From: Roseovarius bejariae
GTDB lineage: Bacteria > Pseudomonadota > Alphaproteobacteria > Rhodobacterales > Rhodobacteraceae
Direction: 5' to 3'
Assembly (NCBI RefSeq): GCF_009669325.1
Contig: NZ_SZWE01000001.1
Location: 2,361,501-2,425,500 of the forward strand
DNA length: 64,000 nucleotides
Positions within the stretch are counted from its first letter, which is position 1. Each line of letters opens with the position of its first letter. The notes beneath the pieces were generated by a model that was not told the DNA's origin, ran no database searches, and saw only the letters and a program-made list of their open reading frames with translations. Made by a program: the position numbers and the translations under genes. Below are positions 17,899 through 27,637 of this stretch, in pieces.

Positions 17899-18822
17899 AT
17901 GCCCCCCAAAGATGAGATTTCTGCCGCCCGTGATCGGATCGCGCCATATGTGCGGCGTACACCGATCAGTGAACTCAGGGGATTTGGCCTGTCATACCCC
18001 GTCGAAATGAAATTCGAGCAGATGCAACATACCGGCAGTTTCAAAGCGCGTGGGGCGTTCAATACACTGCTGTCACAGGAGGTCCCCGAGGGGGGCGTCG
18101 TGGCGGCCTCGGGGGGCAATCACGGGGCTGCGGTGGCCTATGCCGCGGCCAGGCTGGGCCATCGGGCGCGCATTTACGTCCCCGAGATCGCAGGCCCTGC
18201 CAAGATGGAGTTGATCCGCTCGACCGGGGCGGAATTGCAGGTGGTCAAAGGGGCCTATGCCGAGGCTGCCGCCCGTGCTGCTGAATGGCGCGAGGCGACG
18301 GGGGCCATGGAAATCCATGCCTATGACGCGCCGACCACCGTGGAAGGGCAGGGCACCTGCATTGCCGAGTGGGAGGATCAGGGCTTGCAGGCCGATACCG
18401 TGTTGATTGCCGTCGGCGGCGGTGGCTTGATCGCGGGGGCGCTGGGCTGGCTTTCGGGCGCACGCAAGGTCGTGGCGGTTGAGCCCGAGCGCGCTTGTGC
18501 CCTGAATGCGGCGCTTGTGGCTGGTGCGCCGGTGGATGTCGAGGTCGCGGGTGTTGCCGCCAATTCCCTTGGTGCGCGGCGTATTGGGCAGATCTGTTTC
18601 GATCTTGCGCAGGTGCAGGGGATCGAAAGGGTAACCGTCCGCGACCGGAATATTACACTGGCGCAAGAGGCGCTTTGGCGTGAGGCGCGGCAACTGGTGG
18701 AACCGGCGGGTGCCACGGCGCTGGCGGCACTGATGTCCGGGGCCTACAAGCCCGAGAAGGACGAGCGTGTGGCGGTGCTGATCTGTGGCGGCAATGTCGC
18801 CCCTGATCCACTGGCGTCATGA
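17899..18822 (+). CDS. Threonine/serine dehydratase-like PLP enzyme
   Basis: Fold-type II PLP enzyme of 307 residues. The cofactor lysine lies in [11 protein letters not shown] (about residue 50), the substrate loop is [11 protein letters not shown], and the phosphate-binding glycines are in VGGGGLIAG. It lacks a C-terminal regulatory (ACT-like) domain, so it is the short catabolic type (threonine or serine deamination, or hydroxyaspartate dehydratase-like). The [20 protein letters not shown] start follows AAGGAGAAGCAG, a good ribosome-binding site. It diverges from the LOG gene. Confidence 0.87.
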   Translation: MPPKDEISAARDRIAPYVRRTPISELRGFGLSYPVEMKFEQMQHTGSFKARGAFNTLLSQEVPEGGVVAASGGNHGAAVAYAAARLGHRARIYVPEIAGPAKMELIRSTGAELQVVKGAYAEAAARAAEWREATGAMEIHAYDAPTTVEGQGTCIAEWEDQGLQADTVLIAVGGGGLIAGALGWLSGARKVVAVEPERACALNAALVAGAPVDVEVAGVAANSLGARRIGQICFDLAQVQGIERVTVRDRNITLAQEALWREARQLVEPAGATALAALMSGAYKPEKDERVAVLICGGNVAPDPLAS

Positions 18823-18934
18823 CCTCCTGATAGAATTTGCCGCCTTTGTCGCGCGGCGCGTCGCATTGCACCCCGCGCCCCGGCCCCTTATAGGCCATGC
18901 ACAACAAAACAACCCGACCCGAGGGAGAGACCGC

Positions 18935-19762
18935 ATGTCCAACGCAGAGCTTGAAACCGCCATCGAGGCCGCATGGGAAATCCGTGACACCATCACGCCC
19001 AGCACCGGCGGCGAAACCCGCGACGCCATCGAAGATACCCTGAACGCGCTCGACAGCGGCAAACTTCGTGTCGCCGAGCGGCAGGAGAATGGCGATTGGC
19101 ACGTCAACCAGTGGGCCAAGAAAGCCGTGCTTCTGGGGTTCCGCATCAAGGATATGGAACAGCACGACAACGGCCCGCAAGGCGGCGGCTGGTGGGACAA
19201 GGTCGATAGCAAATTCAAGGGCTGGGGCGACAACCAGTGGCGCGCCGCCGGCTTCCGTGCCGTGCCCAACTGTGTCGTGCGCAAGTCGGCTTATATCGCC
19301 CCCGGTGTGGTGCTGATGCCCAGCTTCGTGAACCTTGGCGCTTATGTCGATGAGGGCACCATGGTCGATACATGGGCCACCGTCGGCTCCTGCGCGCAGA
19401 TCGGCAAGAATGTCCACCTTTCCGGCGGCGTCGGCATTGGCGGCGTGCTGGAGCCGATGCAGGCGGGCCCGACGATCATCGAGGACAACTGTTTCATCGG
19501 CGCACGCTCCGAGGTGGTCGAAGGCTGCATCGTGCGCGAAGGCTCGGTCCTCGGCATGGGGGTCTATATCGGTAAATCCACCAAGATCGTCGACCGCGAA
19601 ACCGGCGAGGTCTTCATGGGCGAAGTGCCGCCCTATTCGGTGGTGGTCTCCGGCTCCATGCCGACCAAGAATAACCTCAACCTCTACTGCGCGGTGATCG
19701 TGAAACGCGTGGATGCACAAACCCGCTCGAAAACCGGCATCAACGAGTTGCTGCGCGACTAG
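18935..19762 (+). CDS. dapD: 2,3,4,5-tetrahydropyridine-2,6-dicarboxylate N-succinyltransferase
   Basis: Succinyl branch of lysine/diaminopimelate synthesis. The 275-residue protein has the left-handed beta-helix hexapeptide repeats (for example [20 protein letters not shown] and [15 protein letters not shown]) and the family-specific [16 protein letters not shown] loop. GAGGGAGAGACCGC before ATG 18935 is a strong ribosome-binding site and fixes the start. A terminator follows. The next pathway enzyme of the window, dapE, is 5.7 kb away beyond the Hint block. Confidence 0.97.
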   Translation: MSNAELETAIEAAWEIRDTITPSTGGETRDAIEDTLNALDSGKLRVAERQENGDWHVNQWAKKAVLLGFRIKDMEQHDNGPQGGGWWDKVDSKFKGWGDNQWRAAGFRAVPNCVVRKSAYIAPGVVLMPSFVNLGAYVDEGTMVDTWATVGSCAQIGKNVHLSGGVGIGGVLEPMQAGPTIIEDNCFIGARSEVVEGCIVREGSVLGMGVYIGKSTKIVDRETGEVFMGEVPPYSVVVSGSMPTKNNLNLYCAVIVKRVDAQTRSKTGINELLRD

Positions 19763-19772
19763 GGGCTGAAAA

Positions 19773-19806
19773 GCGCGGGCCGCGTCCCGCGCCCCTTCTT
19801 TTTTTT
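19773..19806 (+). terminator. Intrinsic terminator after dapD
   Basis: Seven-base GC arms (19773-19779 GCGCGGG, 19786-19792 CCCGCGC) followed by CCTT and a run of T to 19806. This is a textbook rho-independent terminator, so dapD is not co-transcribed with anything downstream. Confidence 0.9.
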
Positions 19807-19890
19807 CATATATCCCTGGGAGTGCGAGGGGCTGGCTCCTCACTTTCAAAAGATCTGTGTGGCGTAGCCACTCAATCTGGAAACTGCCAG

Positions 19891-20283
19891 TCAGCCCTTT
19901 TTGGGCCGTTCTCCTAAGGGGCCGCCTGCTTTTTTCCACCCGGAAAACCCATCGTCGATGTGACTAACGTTCGGCAGCCCCATGTCTTGGGCCACCCTTG
20001 CCGACAAGGCTGAACGCCAACCCGATGCGCAGTAGAAGACGAAGCGATTGCCGCTTTGAAATTGCGTTTTGGCATAGGGGCTTTCGGGGTCGATCCAGAA
20101 TTCCAGCATCCCGCGGGGGCAATGGAAGGCCCCGGGGATCATCCCCTCGCGCTCCAACTCACGCGGGTCGCGCAGATCGACAAAGGTTACCCCGTCTTGA
20201 TCGTGTAACGATACCATCTCGGCTGCCGGGGCGTGGTCGATCACCTCATTGGCTTCGGCCACCATGTCACTCGCGCGTTTCAT
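19891..20283 (-). CDS. Single-domain rhodanese-like protein
   Basis: A 130-residue cytoplasmic protein with one rhodanese domain: VTFVDLRDPRELEREGMIPGAFHCPRG and the active-site loop FYCASGWRSALSA (Cys near residue 85). It probably carries persulfide sulfur from a donor such as thiosulfate or cysteine desulfurase; partners are not known. It lies 37 bp downstream of the first Hint gene on the same strand, so it may be read from that transcript. The C-terminus PLGERPKKG is basic and disordered-looking. Confidence 0.85.
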   Translation of the reverse strand: MKRASDMVAEANEVIDHAPAAEMVSLHDQDGVTFVDLRDPRELEREGMIPGAFHCPRGMLEFWIDPESPYAKTQFQSGNRFVFYCASGWRSALSARVAQDMGLPNVSHIDDGFSGWKKAGGPLGERPKKG

Positions 20284-20320
20284 GGCGTTTTCCTTTCATG
20301 CTGTCCTGTGTGGCCGCAAC

Positions 20321-21925
20321 CTAGACCGTTGGCTCCTGTATGAAAAGCCCGGGTCCCAAGCTGTTCAGAAGCCTTGCCTCATACTGCTTCAACTGCATGC
20401 GCGCCGCCGGCCAATTGTCGTCTGAACCATTTGCCAGCTCTGGGAACAGGCGCAGAAGTTCAGACTGCGTGTTTTCATCGAAGCTTCGGCGTGTCTGGTC
20501 ACCGGGATGATAGCTTTCACTCATCAGGCCATCGCCGCAAATCACTTCGTGCCGATCGAACAACAAATGCAGATAGGTAACCGGCATCCCGTCGTTACGC
20601 CTATGGATACTATGGCCGTTGACCAGATGCTTGGCCTTCACAAGGACCTCGTGTGTCCCGAAGAACAGTTCCGCGTGCGGTGAAACGATGAAGACCCGGT
20701 GATTGGGAGATACTTCAATCATGTCATGCGCGCCAAGCGCCCCGGCATTGATGCGAACAGGTGCATCAGCCCCCTGTGCGTGGCGCCGCGTGGTGCCGAT
20801 CCAACGCAGGGGTTGCGGGCCGTGGTCAAGCGTCATCACCCTGTCGCCCACCTTGAGAGTTTCGATTGCAACCGCGCCCCGCGGCGTCTCGATCAGCGTA
20901 CCCGCAGTAAAACAAGGTGCGGTGGTGGTGAACTCGACAAAGCCGATATCCGTATTCCCCAGCGTATCGGCTACGGTGTAGGAAAACGTGTTCGTGCCAA
21001 GATCCGCGTCGGGAGCGGCCAACACCATGCCTGTGGGCGTCATGGTGATCTGTTCGCCGGTGGGCAGGATCACGGTATCGCCGACGGTGACAGGCTGGCC
21101 ATTGATCTGGGTGATGGTCAGGGTGCTTCCGGCGCTGCTGACGTCATTTGCCAGAAGATCGAATGCCTCGCTGTCCCCGGCGCGCACCTCGATCGAGTCG
21201 TCAGCTGCGACAAGCGCGGTCTGAATGGAGTCTCCGGCGATCAGCAGGTTACTATCGACTGCGCCATCCCCGGCGTCGGCAATCCCGATCTTGATTGTAT
21301 TGGTTTCCCCGGGGTTGACCGGTGCCTTGAGGGTCAGGGCAACGGTGAAACCATCCATCTCGGTGTTGTAAACTTCGGCATCGGTGGGATTGTCGACGTA
21401 CAGGTTTTCATTGCTTTGGTCATTGATCTCATCGACTGAGATATTCCCGGTGCCTACCGTCAGTTCCGCCGGTTGCCCATTGACCCATATGCCGACTGCA
21501 TCGTTGTAGCCGGAATTGATGAATTCGAGGTATTCTTCTGAGGAGAAGACCACCTGCATTGTCAAAGTGTTGCCATCGGGAATGAAATCCGCCTCAAAAA
21601 TGGCGGCGTCGAAGGTCGTTTGCCCCGATGTCGCATCAAGGTCAGCGTCGCCCGCGGTGCCGTGGTCGGTTGAGGTATCCGTGAAAACATTGGCATCGCC
21701 CGAAGTATTCGTGATGTCGGATGCGTTGCCGGTCGACAGGATCACGCCGGTATCCGAAGGCGTTATTCCCGGTGCGGTGCTGTCACCACCTGAATAGATG
21801 CCCGAGGCAGTGGAGGCACCGGCGTAAGTGGCGGAAAGAAGGGATATACCGCTGCCGAACATTTCATTCGCCATGTCCATGGCGTTGGCGAATGTGTCGA
21901 TCTGGAGTTCGGATGCAGTGGGCAT
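20321..21925 (-). CDS. Choice-of-anchor-L / cadherin-like / Hint domain protein (active-type Hint)
   Basis: A 534-residue acidic protein without a classical signal peptide. By position: residues 1-240 resemble the choice-of-anchor L domain (ISLLSATYAGA..., VVFSSEEYLEFIN, NTEMDGFTVALTL), 241-333 form an Ig/cadherin-like segment (DLLANDVSSAGSTLTITQIN), and from 337 a Hint domain of the PF13403 type starts at Cys338 (PCFTAGTLIETPRG) with the block-B histidine in VSPNHRVFI. The C-terminal 60 residues follow the usual pattern of the family (PAARMQLKQYEARLL). Such proteins are believed to be exported, perhaps by type I secretion; the Hint domain may self-process. Start ATG 21925 is the natural one. 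Confidence 0.8.
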   Translation of the reverse strand: MPTASELQIDTFANAMDMANEMFGSGISLLSATYAGASTASGIYSGGDSTAPGITPSDTGVILSTGNASDITNTSGDANVFTDTSTDHGTAGDADLDATSGQTTFDAAIFEADFIPDGNTLTMQVVFSSEEYLEFINSGYNDAVGIWVNGQPAELTVGTGNISVDEINDQSNENLYVDNPTDAEVYNTEMDGFTVALTLKAPVNPGETNTIKIGIADAGDGAVDSNLLIAGDSIQTALVAADDSIEVRAGDSEAFDLLANDVSSAGSTLTITQINGQPVTVGDTVILPTGEQITMTPTGMVLAAPDADLGTNTFSYTVADTLGNTDIGFVEFTTTAPCFTAGTLIETPRGAVAIETLKVGDRVMTLDHGPQPLRWIGTTRRHAQGADAPVRINAGALGAHDMIEVSPNHRVFIVSPHAELFFGTHEVLVKAKHLVNGHSIHRRNDGMPVTYLHLLFDRHEVICGDGLMSESYHPGDQTRRSFDENTQSELLRLFPELANGSDDNWPAARMQLKQYEARLLNSLGPGLFIQEPTV

Positions 21926-22125
21926 GGCAAGTTCTCGTTCGTGTCTCTCCCCAAGTCCCCCTGAATTGTGATAGTCCCAACCTCTTGCTCAAATCTTGCG
22001 GCTGGTCGCGTTGCCCGGATAAAAAACGCTTGAATTTTAGTGGTATCCGCAGGGTTCACTCAGATTGACGACAGGTGAAACAGGGGGTACGCCGCGAGCA
22101 TTCAAATACCGTGGCAGGGACCGAG

Positions 22126-22458
22126 ATGACGAAGAAATCAGATAAACCGTCGAAACAGCAGGTCTTTACCCTGCTGGTACAGGTGGGCCGCAAGGACGGT
22201 GACGGCCTGCCGGACAAGGCCACCGGAGCGGCCCTCATGGTATATGCCAGTGGCGTGGACGAGTCCGAGGCTGTCCGCGAAACCGTGGCGATCCTCAAGC
22301 AGGCGGATATGGCGCCGCTGGATGTCTCTGGTTACGGTACCTTGGCGGAGCGCGAGGCCGAAGGCCATGACATCAACGACGAGGAACGCGCCCTGATGCA
22401 GCGCGCGCTTGAGGAAAACGCGGTGATCGTGGCGCAGGTGACGCCGTTTTACGACTAG
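22126..22458 (+). CDS. Hypothetical protein, 110 aa
   Basis: A small acidic protein with a lysine-rich start (MTKKSDKPSKQQVFTLLVQV) and an alpha/beta look (LMVYASGVDESEAVRETVAILKQA). I do not recognise its family. CAGGGACCGAG before ATG 22126 supports this start over the open frame that begins at 22075. It sits between two Hint genes on the opposite strand and its stop is 3 bp from the end of the second one. It is not similar to them. Confidence 0.7.
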   Translation: MTKKSDKPSKQQVFTLLVQVGRKDGDGLPDKATGAALMVYASGVDESEAVRETVAILKQADMAPLDVSGYGTLAEREAEGHDINDEERALMQRALEENAVIVAQVTPFYD

Positions 22459-22461
22459 GGG

Positions 22462-23595
22462 TCAGGCCGCGCGATTCATGGCCAGAGTGACTGCCTCGAA
22501 GGGTTTGAGAACCGGCCAGACCGGCTTGGCATGTTCGGGCAGGCGTGATCTGTCGAACCCGGCCAAGACACTACGAGCCAGTGGTTCGGGCTTGCGCCGC
22601 AGGCGGCCGATGTAAAGGCTTTCCAAGGGGCATCCCGCGGCCATGACAACCTCGTGCCCCGGCAACAGGAGGTGATGGTAAGTCACCAGGTCAGGGCCTT
22701 CCCCTTTTAGCGCCGACACCCCGTTTACCAAGTGCCGCGCGGGAACCAGTACCGCCTCGCGTCCGAACAGGTATTCTACCTCGCTGCCCCCGATAACCAG
22801 CCGCTGTTGCGGGGCGACAAGAATATCCCGGCGCAAGCCGAAATAGGGGGCCCGAAGGTGCACAGGCCTCAAGTTGCCTTTTGCAGGAACGACGCGTTTG
22901 ACCACTTGGAGGATGGGTACCACCTTGCCGTCGTGGGTGACCACAAGGTCGCCACGTTTGAGCTTGCATACCGGTACCTCGCCCTGCGGTGTGGCGATGG
23001 GGACCTCGCTTGTCAATCCGGGCATCGGACCCACGGACTCGACCCTGTCAGACAGGGCAAAAAACTGCACGTCTCCGTCTACAGTGCGGCGCCTTGCGTC
23101 GGTGGTGATGGTCTGTGCATCTGCCATTAGCAGGGGGTGGGGGGCATGTGGCCTGGCGAAGGTGGGTGCGTCGCCTTCGGGGCGCTCTACGCATAGCTGC
23201 GCCCACCGTGCGGGCGCATCCCAGGAATAGGTCAGCCGCAGGATGTCCATCCTGCCGTCAGATTCGAGGGGGAGGGTGACATGCCGCATATCATCGCCTT
23301 GTGCCTCGACAAGGATGATCCCGCCGCCCGGCAAAGCCTGAAGCGAGAAACTTCCGGGCCAGGGATGCGATCGGTTGAAGGCCAAAAGGGTTTGCGGACG
23401 CCCTTCAGGAGAAAGCCGCGTTTCAAGCAACAGTGTACCACGCGGCATAAGGGTATCTTCGGCAATCTCAGAGGCGCCTTGCCGGGAGCAGGCAAGCCCC
23501 TGTGCCGCAAAGCATCCGCCAAAGCGATCGGATATGCCGATCCAAGCCAAGTCAGGCCGCCATGGCACGTTTGCGCAAAAGAAGCCGTGCCTCAT
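22462..23595 (-). CDS. Hint-fold protein with degenerate active site
   Basis: A 377-residue protein whose second half (about 191-330) aligns with the Hint domains of its neighbours: EVPIATPQGEVPVCKLKRGDLVVTHDG corresponds to the start of the domain and LFGREAVLVPARHLVNG to the conserved end. The catalytic cysteine position is lost (PMPGLT in place of PCFTAG) and the block-B histidine is replaced by Gln (APQQRLVI in place of SPNHRVFI). The first half (LPRGTLLLE-like MPRGTLLLETRL, FNRSHPWPGSFSLQ) is a beta-rich domain I cannot name. The first 44 bases overlap the end of the upstream Hint gene, so the two are one transcript. Confidence 0.75.
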   Translation of the reverse strand: MRHGFFCANVPWRPDLAWIGISDRFGGCFAAQGLACSRQGASEIAEDTLMPRGTLLLETRLSPEGRPQTLLAFNRSHPWPGSFSLQALPGGGIILVEAQGDDMRHVTLPLESDGRMDILRLTYSWDAPARWAQLCVERPEGDAPTFARPHAPHPLLMADAQTITTDARRRTVDGDVQFFALSDRVESVGPMPGLTSEVPIATPQGEVPVCKLKRGDLVVTHDGKVVPILQVVKRVVPAKGNLRPVHLRAPYFGLRRDILVAPQQRLVIGGSEVEYLFGREAVLVPARHLVNGVSALKGEGPDLVTYHHLLLPGHEVVMAAGCPLESLYIGRLRRKPEPLARSVLAGFDRSRLPEHAKPVWPVLKPFEAVTLAMNRAA

Positions 23596-25147
23596 AGGGT
23601 TTCAGGCAGGGTCGGGCCGCTGGGCCATAACCGGCGCCGGTTGTCGGGTCGATCTCGGGGAAGAGTGTGCAAATTTCCTCGACGATGTCCGCCTCGAAAC
23701 TCTTGGTGATCTGTGGCCCGGGCAGGAAGCTTTCGGTTTCCAGCCCCTCGGAATAGACGACCTGATGCCGATCAAAGAGAATATGAACATAGGTCACCGT
23801 TCCTCCCTCGATGCGCCGTACACTTTGATCGTTGACCAGATCACGCGCCGCCACCAGAACCTCGCGCTCGCCAAACAGAATTTCCGACAGGCTGTCGCGA
23901 ATCAAAACCCGGTGCAGCGGTGACAGAAACAGCGTTTTGTGCCGACCAAAGGTATTGGCCGCGATCCGGATGGGGGCGAATTGCCCGATTGCGGGAACCT
24001 CGCGACTCCCGGCCCAGCGGAGAGGTTGTGCGCCATTGTCCTGCGTAATCACCAGATCACCGGCTTGCAATTCTTCAACCGGAACATCCCCTTGGGGTGT
24101 CTTGATAAGCGTGCCCGCCACGAAGCATGGCACCTGATCGACATTGACAAAGCCAATGTCGGTTTGGCCGGTGCTGCTTGTCACCTCATAGGTGAATGCG
24201 AAATCTTCCTCGTCGCTATCGGCGATGATGTCGACTGTACCATCGGCATTCAGCTGAATTTGTTGCCCGGAATTCAGGGTGACGACATCACCCGCACTGA
24301 CAGACTGACCGTTGATCTGGGTGATCGTCAGGGTCCCGCCGGTATCGTTCACGTCATTGGACAGCAGATCGAGGGTGCCGCTTCCATCCGGGTCTATCCG
24401 GATATTATCATCCATGGCTACGAGCGCTGTTTGAACACTGTCCGCGGCAATCAGAAGCGTGGAATCATAGTTGCTGTCGGTGACATCCGCGATACCGATC
24501 CGGATCGAGTTGACCTCATCTGCATTGACCGGAATGGTCAAGGTCAGCGTTGCGGTGAACCCGTCCATTTCAGTGTTGTACTGGCTGCCGGTGTTGTCGA
24601 TGAACAGGTTTTCGGCGGAGCCAGCGTTCAGGTTGTTGGGGTCGATGTCGCCATCGCCCACCGACATCTCGACCTGTGTGCCATTGACCCAGACGCCCAC
24701 GAAATCCTGAAAGGCCCCGTTCGCATACTCGGGGTATTCCTCCGAGGCAAAAACGAATTGCATCGTCATAACGTCGCCGGTCGGGATGAAATCCACATCC
24801 AGATACGAAGCGTCATAGGTATTGGCGCCCGCTGCCGAGTTGAAACCCGGGTCGTTGTTGGGGCCGCTGGAATTTGACGTAGTGTTGCTGGACTGGTTGG
24901 CGTCCTGGTTCCACCACCAATTGCTGCTGTTGGTGAAGCTGCGCAAATCCCCGGTCGAGAACATGACACCTGTGTCGCTGGGCGTCACACCCGGCGATAT
25001 ACTGTCACCATTGCTGTAGATCCCCGAAGAATCATTATCCCCGGTGTAGGAGGCGCTGACAATCGTCGTGCCCTCACCGAAAATCGTCTCGGCCATCTCG
25101 ACCGCGGACGCATTGCTATCAATCGGGATTTCCGTCCCTGCAACCAT
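23552..25147 (-). CDS. Choice-of-anchor-L / cadherin-like / Hint domain protein, second copy
   Basis: A 531-residue paralogue of the protein at 20321-21925 with the same order of domains: anchor-L-like to about 245, cadherin-like segment to about 335 (LLSNDVNDTGGTLTITQING), Hint from Cys341 (PCFVAGTLIKTPQG) with the block-B His in LSPLHRVLI. It differs by an Asn/Ser/Trp-rich insertion at about residues 73-110 (SSNWWWNQDANQSSNTT). Start ATG 25147 is preferred because GAGGTGGGG lies upstream and the N-terminus then matches the paralogue; an in-frame start 42 bp further upstream exists. A 289-bp gap up to dapE must hold its promoter; I see no clear -35/-10. Confidence 0.8.
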   Translation of the reverse strand: MVAGTEIPIDSNASAVEMAETIFGEGTTIVSASYTGDNDSSGIYSNGDSISPGVTPSDTGVMFSTGDLRSFTNSSNWWWNQDANQSSNTTSNSSGPNNDPGFNSAAGANTYDASYLDVDFIPTGDVMTMQFVFASEEYPEYANGAFQDFVGVWVNGTQVEMSVGDGDIDPNNLNAGSAENLFIDNTGSQYNTEMDGFTATLTLTIPVNADEVNSIRIGIADVTDSNYDSTLLIAADSVQTALVAMDDNIRIDPDGSGTLDLLSNDVNDTGGTLTITQINGQSVSAGDVVTLNSGQQIQLNADGTVDIIADSDEEDFAFTYEVTSSTGQTDIGFVNVDQVPCFVAGTLIKTPQGDVPVEELQAGDLVITQDNGAQPLRWAGSREVPAIGQFAPIRIAANTFGRHKTLFLSPLHRVLIRDSLSEILFGEREVLVAARDLVNDQSVRRIEGGTVTYVHILFDRHQVVYSEGLETESFLPGPQITKSFEADIVEEICTLFPEIDPTTGAGYGPAARPCLKPYEARLLLRKRAMAA

Positions 25148-25436
25148 AATCTGCCCCACCTCATATCCAAGGTCAGCGCAGCCTGACAAAGCCCTGCAGC
25201 ATGAGGGATGATCCCCTGCTGCTTTGTATTGTTGGTTGGACTGCTCGGTCCATCGGGCGTTGTGCCCGGCTTTGTCTTGCCCTGCCTCGGGTGTTTATTG
25301 ATTGGAACTTTACCAAAATTTTTAAGACAAGTTAAGAAAAATCAGCACCTTGCAGCTACGTATGCGACGCCGCAGGTTTGCGCCCTGGATCATTCCGCGC
25401 TAGGCCATGGCCGATACGTCCAAGGAAAGAAGCACC

Positions 25437-26591
25437 ATGTCGAATATCCCCGTCGATCCCATAGCCCTGACTGCCGATCTTGTCCGTTGTCCTTCCATCA
25501 CGCCCGAAGAAGGCGGTGCACTGGTTTTGTTGGAGGGTATGCTGACGAAGGCGGGGTTTGCCTGCACTCGCGTCGATCGTGGCGGTGTCAGCAATCTTTT
25601 CGCGCGGTGGGGGGCAAAGGACGCGGTGCGCACCTTCGGGTTCAACGGTCATACCGATGTTGTTCCCTTGGGCGATGAGGCCGCATGGACGATGCCACCC
25701 TTCGGTGCCGAACAGAAAGACGGCTATCTTTGGGGACGGGGGGCCACCGACATGAAATCGGGCGTCGCGGCCTATGTCGCTGCCGCCATTGATTTCGTGA
25801 CCGAGACACCGCCGAAGGATGGCGCACTGATCCTCACCATTACCGGCGATGAAGAGGGCGACGCGGTGGACGGCACCGCCGCTTTGCTCGACTGGATGGA
25901 GGCCAATGGCGAGGCGATGGACCATTGCCTTGTTGGCGAGCCCACCTGCCCGGATGAGTTGGGCCAGATGATCAAGATCGGGCGGCGTGGCTCTCTGACT
26001 GCATGGATCACCGTCACGGGCGAACAGGGCCATTCCGCCTATCCGCACCGTGCCAACAACCCGCTGCCCGCCATGGCACGGCTGATCGACAGGCTGTCCA
26101 GCCACGAGTTGGACCAGGGGACCGAGCATTTCGATGCCTCCACGCTGGCCACGGTAACAATCGACACCGGCAACCCGGCCAGCAACGTCATTCCCGCGCA
26201 AAGCCGCGCGACGGTGAATATCCGTTTCAACGATGCCCATTCCGGGGCAAGCCTGACCGAATGGCTGCAATCCGAACTGAACCGTGTGGAGAAAGAGTTC
26301 GGCGTTGAGGCCGCGATGGATGTCAGGATTTCCGGCGAGAGTTTCCTTACCCCACCCGGGGAGCTCTCGGAACTGGTAAGCCAAGCCGTGAAGGCCGAGA
26401 CCAACATGACGCCCGACCTATCCACCACTGGTGGCACCTCGGACGCGCGTTTCGTCAAAAATCACTGCCCGGTGGTGGAATTCGGTCTTGTCGGCCAAAC
26501 CATGCACCAAGTCGATGAACGGGTGGAGGTGGCCCTGATCCCGCGCCTCAAAACCATCTATTCGCGCATCCTGCGGGACTATTTCGCATGA
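25437..26591 (+). CDS. dapE: Succinyl-diaminopimelate desuccinylase
   Basis: M20-family metallopeptidase of 384 residues releasing succinate from N-succinyl-LL-diaminopimelate in lysine and peptidoglycan synthesis. Metal-binding residues are visible in [31 protein letters not shown] and the late [23 protein letters not shown] before ATG 25437 sets the start. The next two genes overlap it by the ATGA arrangement and form an operon with it. In this genome dapE is separated from dapD by the Hint genes. Confidence 0.96.
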   Translation: MSNIPVDPIALTADLVRCPSITPEEGGALVLLEGMLTKAGFACTRVDRGGVSNLFARWGAKDAVRTFGFNGHTDVVPLGDEAAWTMPPFGAEQKDGYLWGRGATDMKSGVAAYVAAAIDFVTETPPKDGALILTITGDEEGDAVDGTAALLDWMEANGEAMDHCLVGEPTCPDELGQMIKIGRRGSLTAWITVTGEQGHSAYPHRANNPLPAMARLIDRLSSHELDQGTEHFDASTLATVTIDTGNPASNVIPAQSRATVNIRFNDAHSGASLTEWLQSELNRVEKEFGVEAAMDVRISGESFLTPPGELSELVSQAVKAETNMTPDLSTTGGTSDARFVKNHCPVVEFGLVGQTMHQVDERVEVALIPRLKTIYSRILRDYFA

Positions 26592-27010
26592 TGCTCGAGG
26601 TTGGGCTGACTCAGGATGTCGACACCTGTCTTGCCCTGCGCAGGGCGGTGTTTATTGACGAACAAGGCGTCTCTGAAGCCGAGGAAATGGACGGTCGGGA
26701 TGCTGAGGCTCTGCACCTTCTGGCCACCCTCGGAGACCTCCCCGTCGGCTGCGCACGGATCCTGCTGAAAGGCGACACCGGCAAGATAGGGCGCGTCTGC
26801 GTGTTGTGCGCGGCGCGCGGCAAGGGCATCGGCGCGGCGCTGGTGCAGGCTTGCGCGGATCACCTTGCCACACTGCCGGGTATCACCCGCGCCGAACTTG
26901 GCGCACAAACCCACGCCATCGGGTTTTATGAGGCACTTGGGTTTGTCGCCTATGGCCCCGAATACGACGACGCAGGCATCCCGCATCGCGATATGGAGCG
27001 CGCCTTGTGA
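26588..27010 (+). CDS. GNAT-family N-acetyltransferase
   Basis: A 140-residue GCN5-related acetyltransferase. The acetyl-CoA-binding loop is in [18 protein letters not shown] and the C-terminal [25 protein letters not shown] pattern is that of the ElaA/YjcF-like group ([27 protein letters not shown]). The substrate is unknown. It overlaps dapE and the next gene by four bases on each side, so it is part of a three-gene operon. Confidence 0.88.
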   Translation: MMLEVGLTQDVDTCLALRRAVFIDEQGVSEAEEMDGRDAEALHLLATLGDLPVGCARILLKGDTGKIGRVCVLCAARGKGIGAALVQACADHLATLPGITRAELGAQTHAIGFYEALGFVAYGPEYDDAGIPHRDMERAL

Positions 27011-27588
27011 GCCGCCCCCGGCTTGTGGTCATGGTGAAAGAGCCCCGCCCCGGGCGCGTGAAAACCCGATTGGGGCGTGAGATCGGTATGGTTCCGGCTG
27101 CGTGGTGGTTCCGTCACCAAACCAAGCGTCTGCTGTGGCGTCTTGACGATCCGCGCTGGGATTTGACGCTGGCCGTCTCGCCCGACAATGAGGGCCTGCA
27201 AAGCCGCATCTGGCCTGTGCATTTGCCGCGCGTGGCACAAGGCCGGGGTGATTTGGGCGACCGCATGGGGCGGCTGTTGCGTGGGTTGCCGCGTGGCCCG
27301 GTTTGCATTGTCGGCGGAGATATTCCGGGTATCACACCCACCCATATCGTCCGTGCGTTTGCCGCATTGGGCAATCATGACGCGGTTTTCGGCCCCGCAC
27401 CCGATGGCGGCTATTGGTTGATGGGTATGAAACGCGTGGCGCCCCCGCCCGCAAAGCTGTTCAAGGGTGTGCGCTGGTCCAGCGAGCATGCTCTTTCTGA
27501 CACGATGGCAAGCTTGCCGGGCTTGCGGATTGCCTTGGTGGATACACTCAACGACGTGGACGAGGCAGCGGATTTGCGAAGGCTTTGA
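27007..27588 (+). CDS. DUF2064 / TIGR04282-like glycosyltransferase
   Basis: A 193-residue GT-A-like protein with VVMVKEPRPGRVKTRLGRE at the start, GGDIPGITPTHIVRAF in place of the DxD region, and APDGGYWLMGM. This pattern matches the DUF2064 family, some members of which are named for arsenosugar synthesis; that role is not supported by any arsenic gene here. It overlaps the GNAT gene and ends the dapE operon. Confidence 0.82.
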   Translation: MSRPRLVVMVKEPRPGRVKTRLGREIGMVPAAWWFRHQTKRLLWRLDDPRWDLTLAVSPDNEGLQSRIWPVHLPRVAQGRGDLGDRMGRLLRGLPRGPVCIVGGDIPGITPTHIVRAFAALGNHDAVFGPAPDGGYWLMGMKRVAPPPAKLFKGVRWSSEHALSDTMASLPGLRIALVDTLNDVDEAADLRRL

Positions 27589-27637
27589 CGGGCGCGGCCC
27601 TGCACGCATATGAGGCTACGAGAAGACAGGTTGCCAC

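Noticed and set aside
25190..25436. Possible RNA gene or riboswitch upstream of dapE (a lysine riboswitch was considered)
   Set aside because: The conserved core of the lysine riboswitch is not visible, and there is no terminator/antiterminator pair.
27007..27588. Arsenosugar biosynthesis role for the DUF2064 protein
   Set aside because: The family name suggests it, but there is no arsenic methyltransferase or radical SAM partner nearby; only the family assignment is kept.
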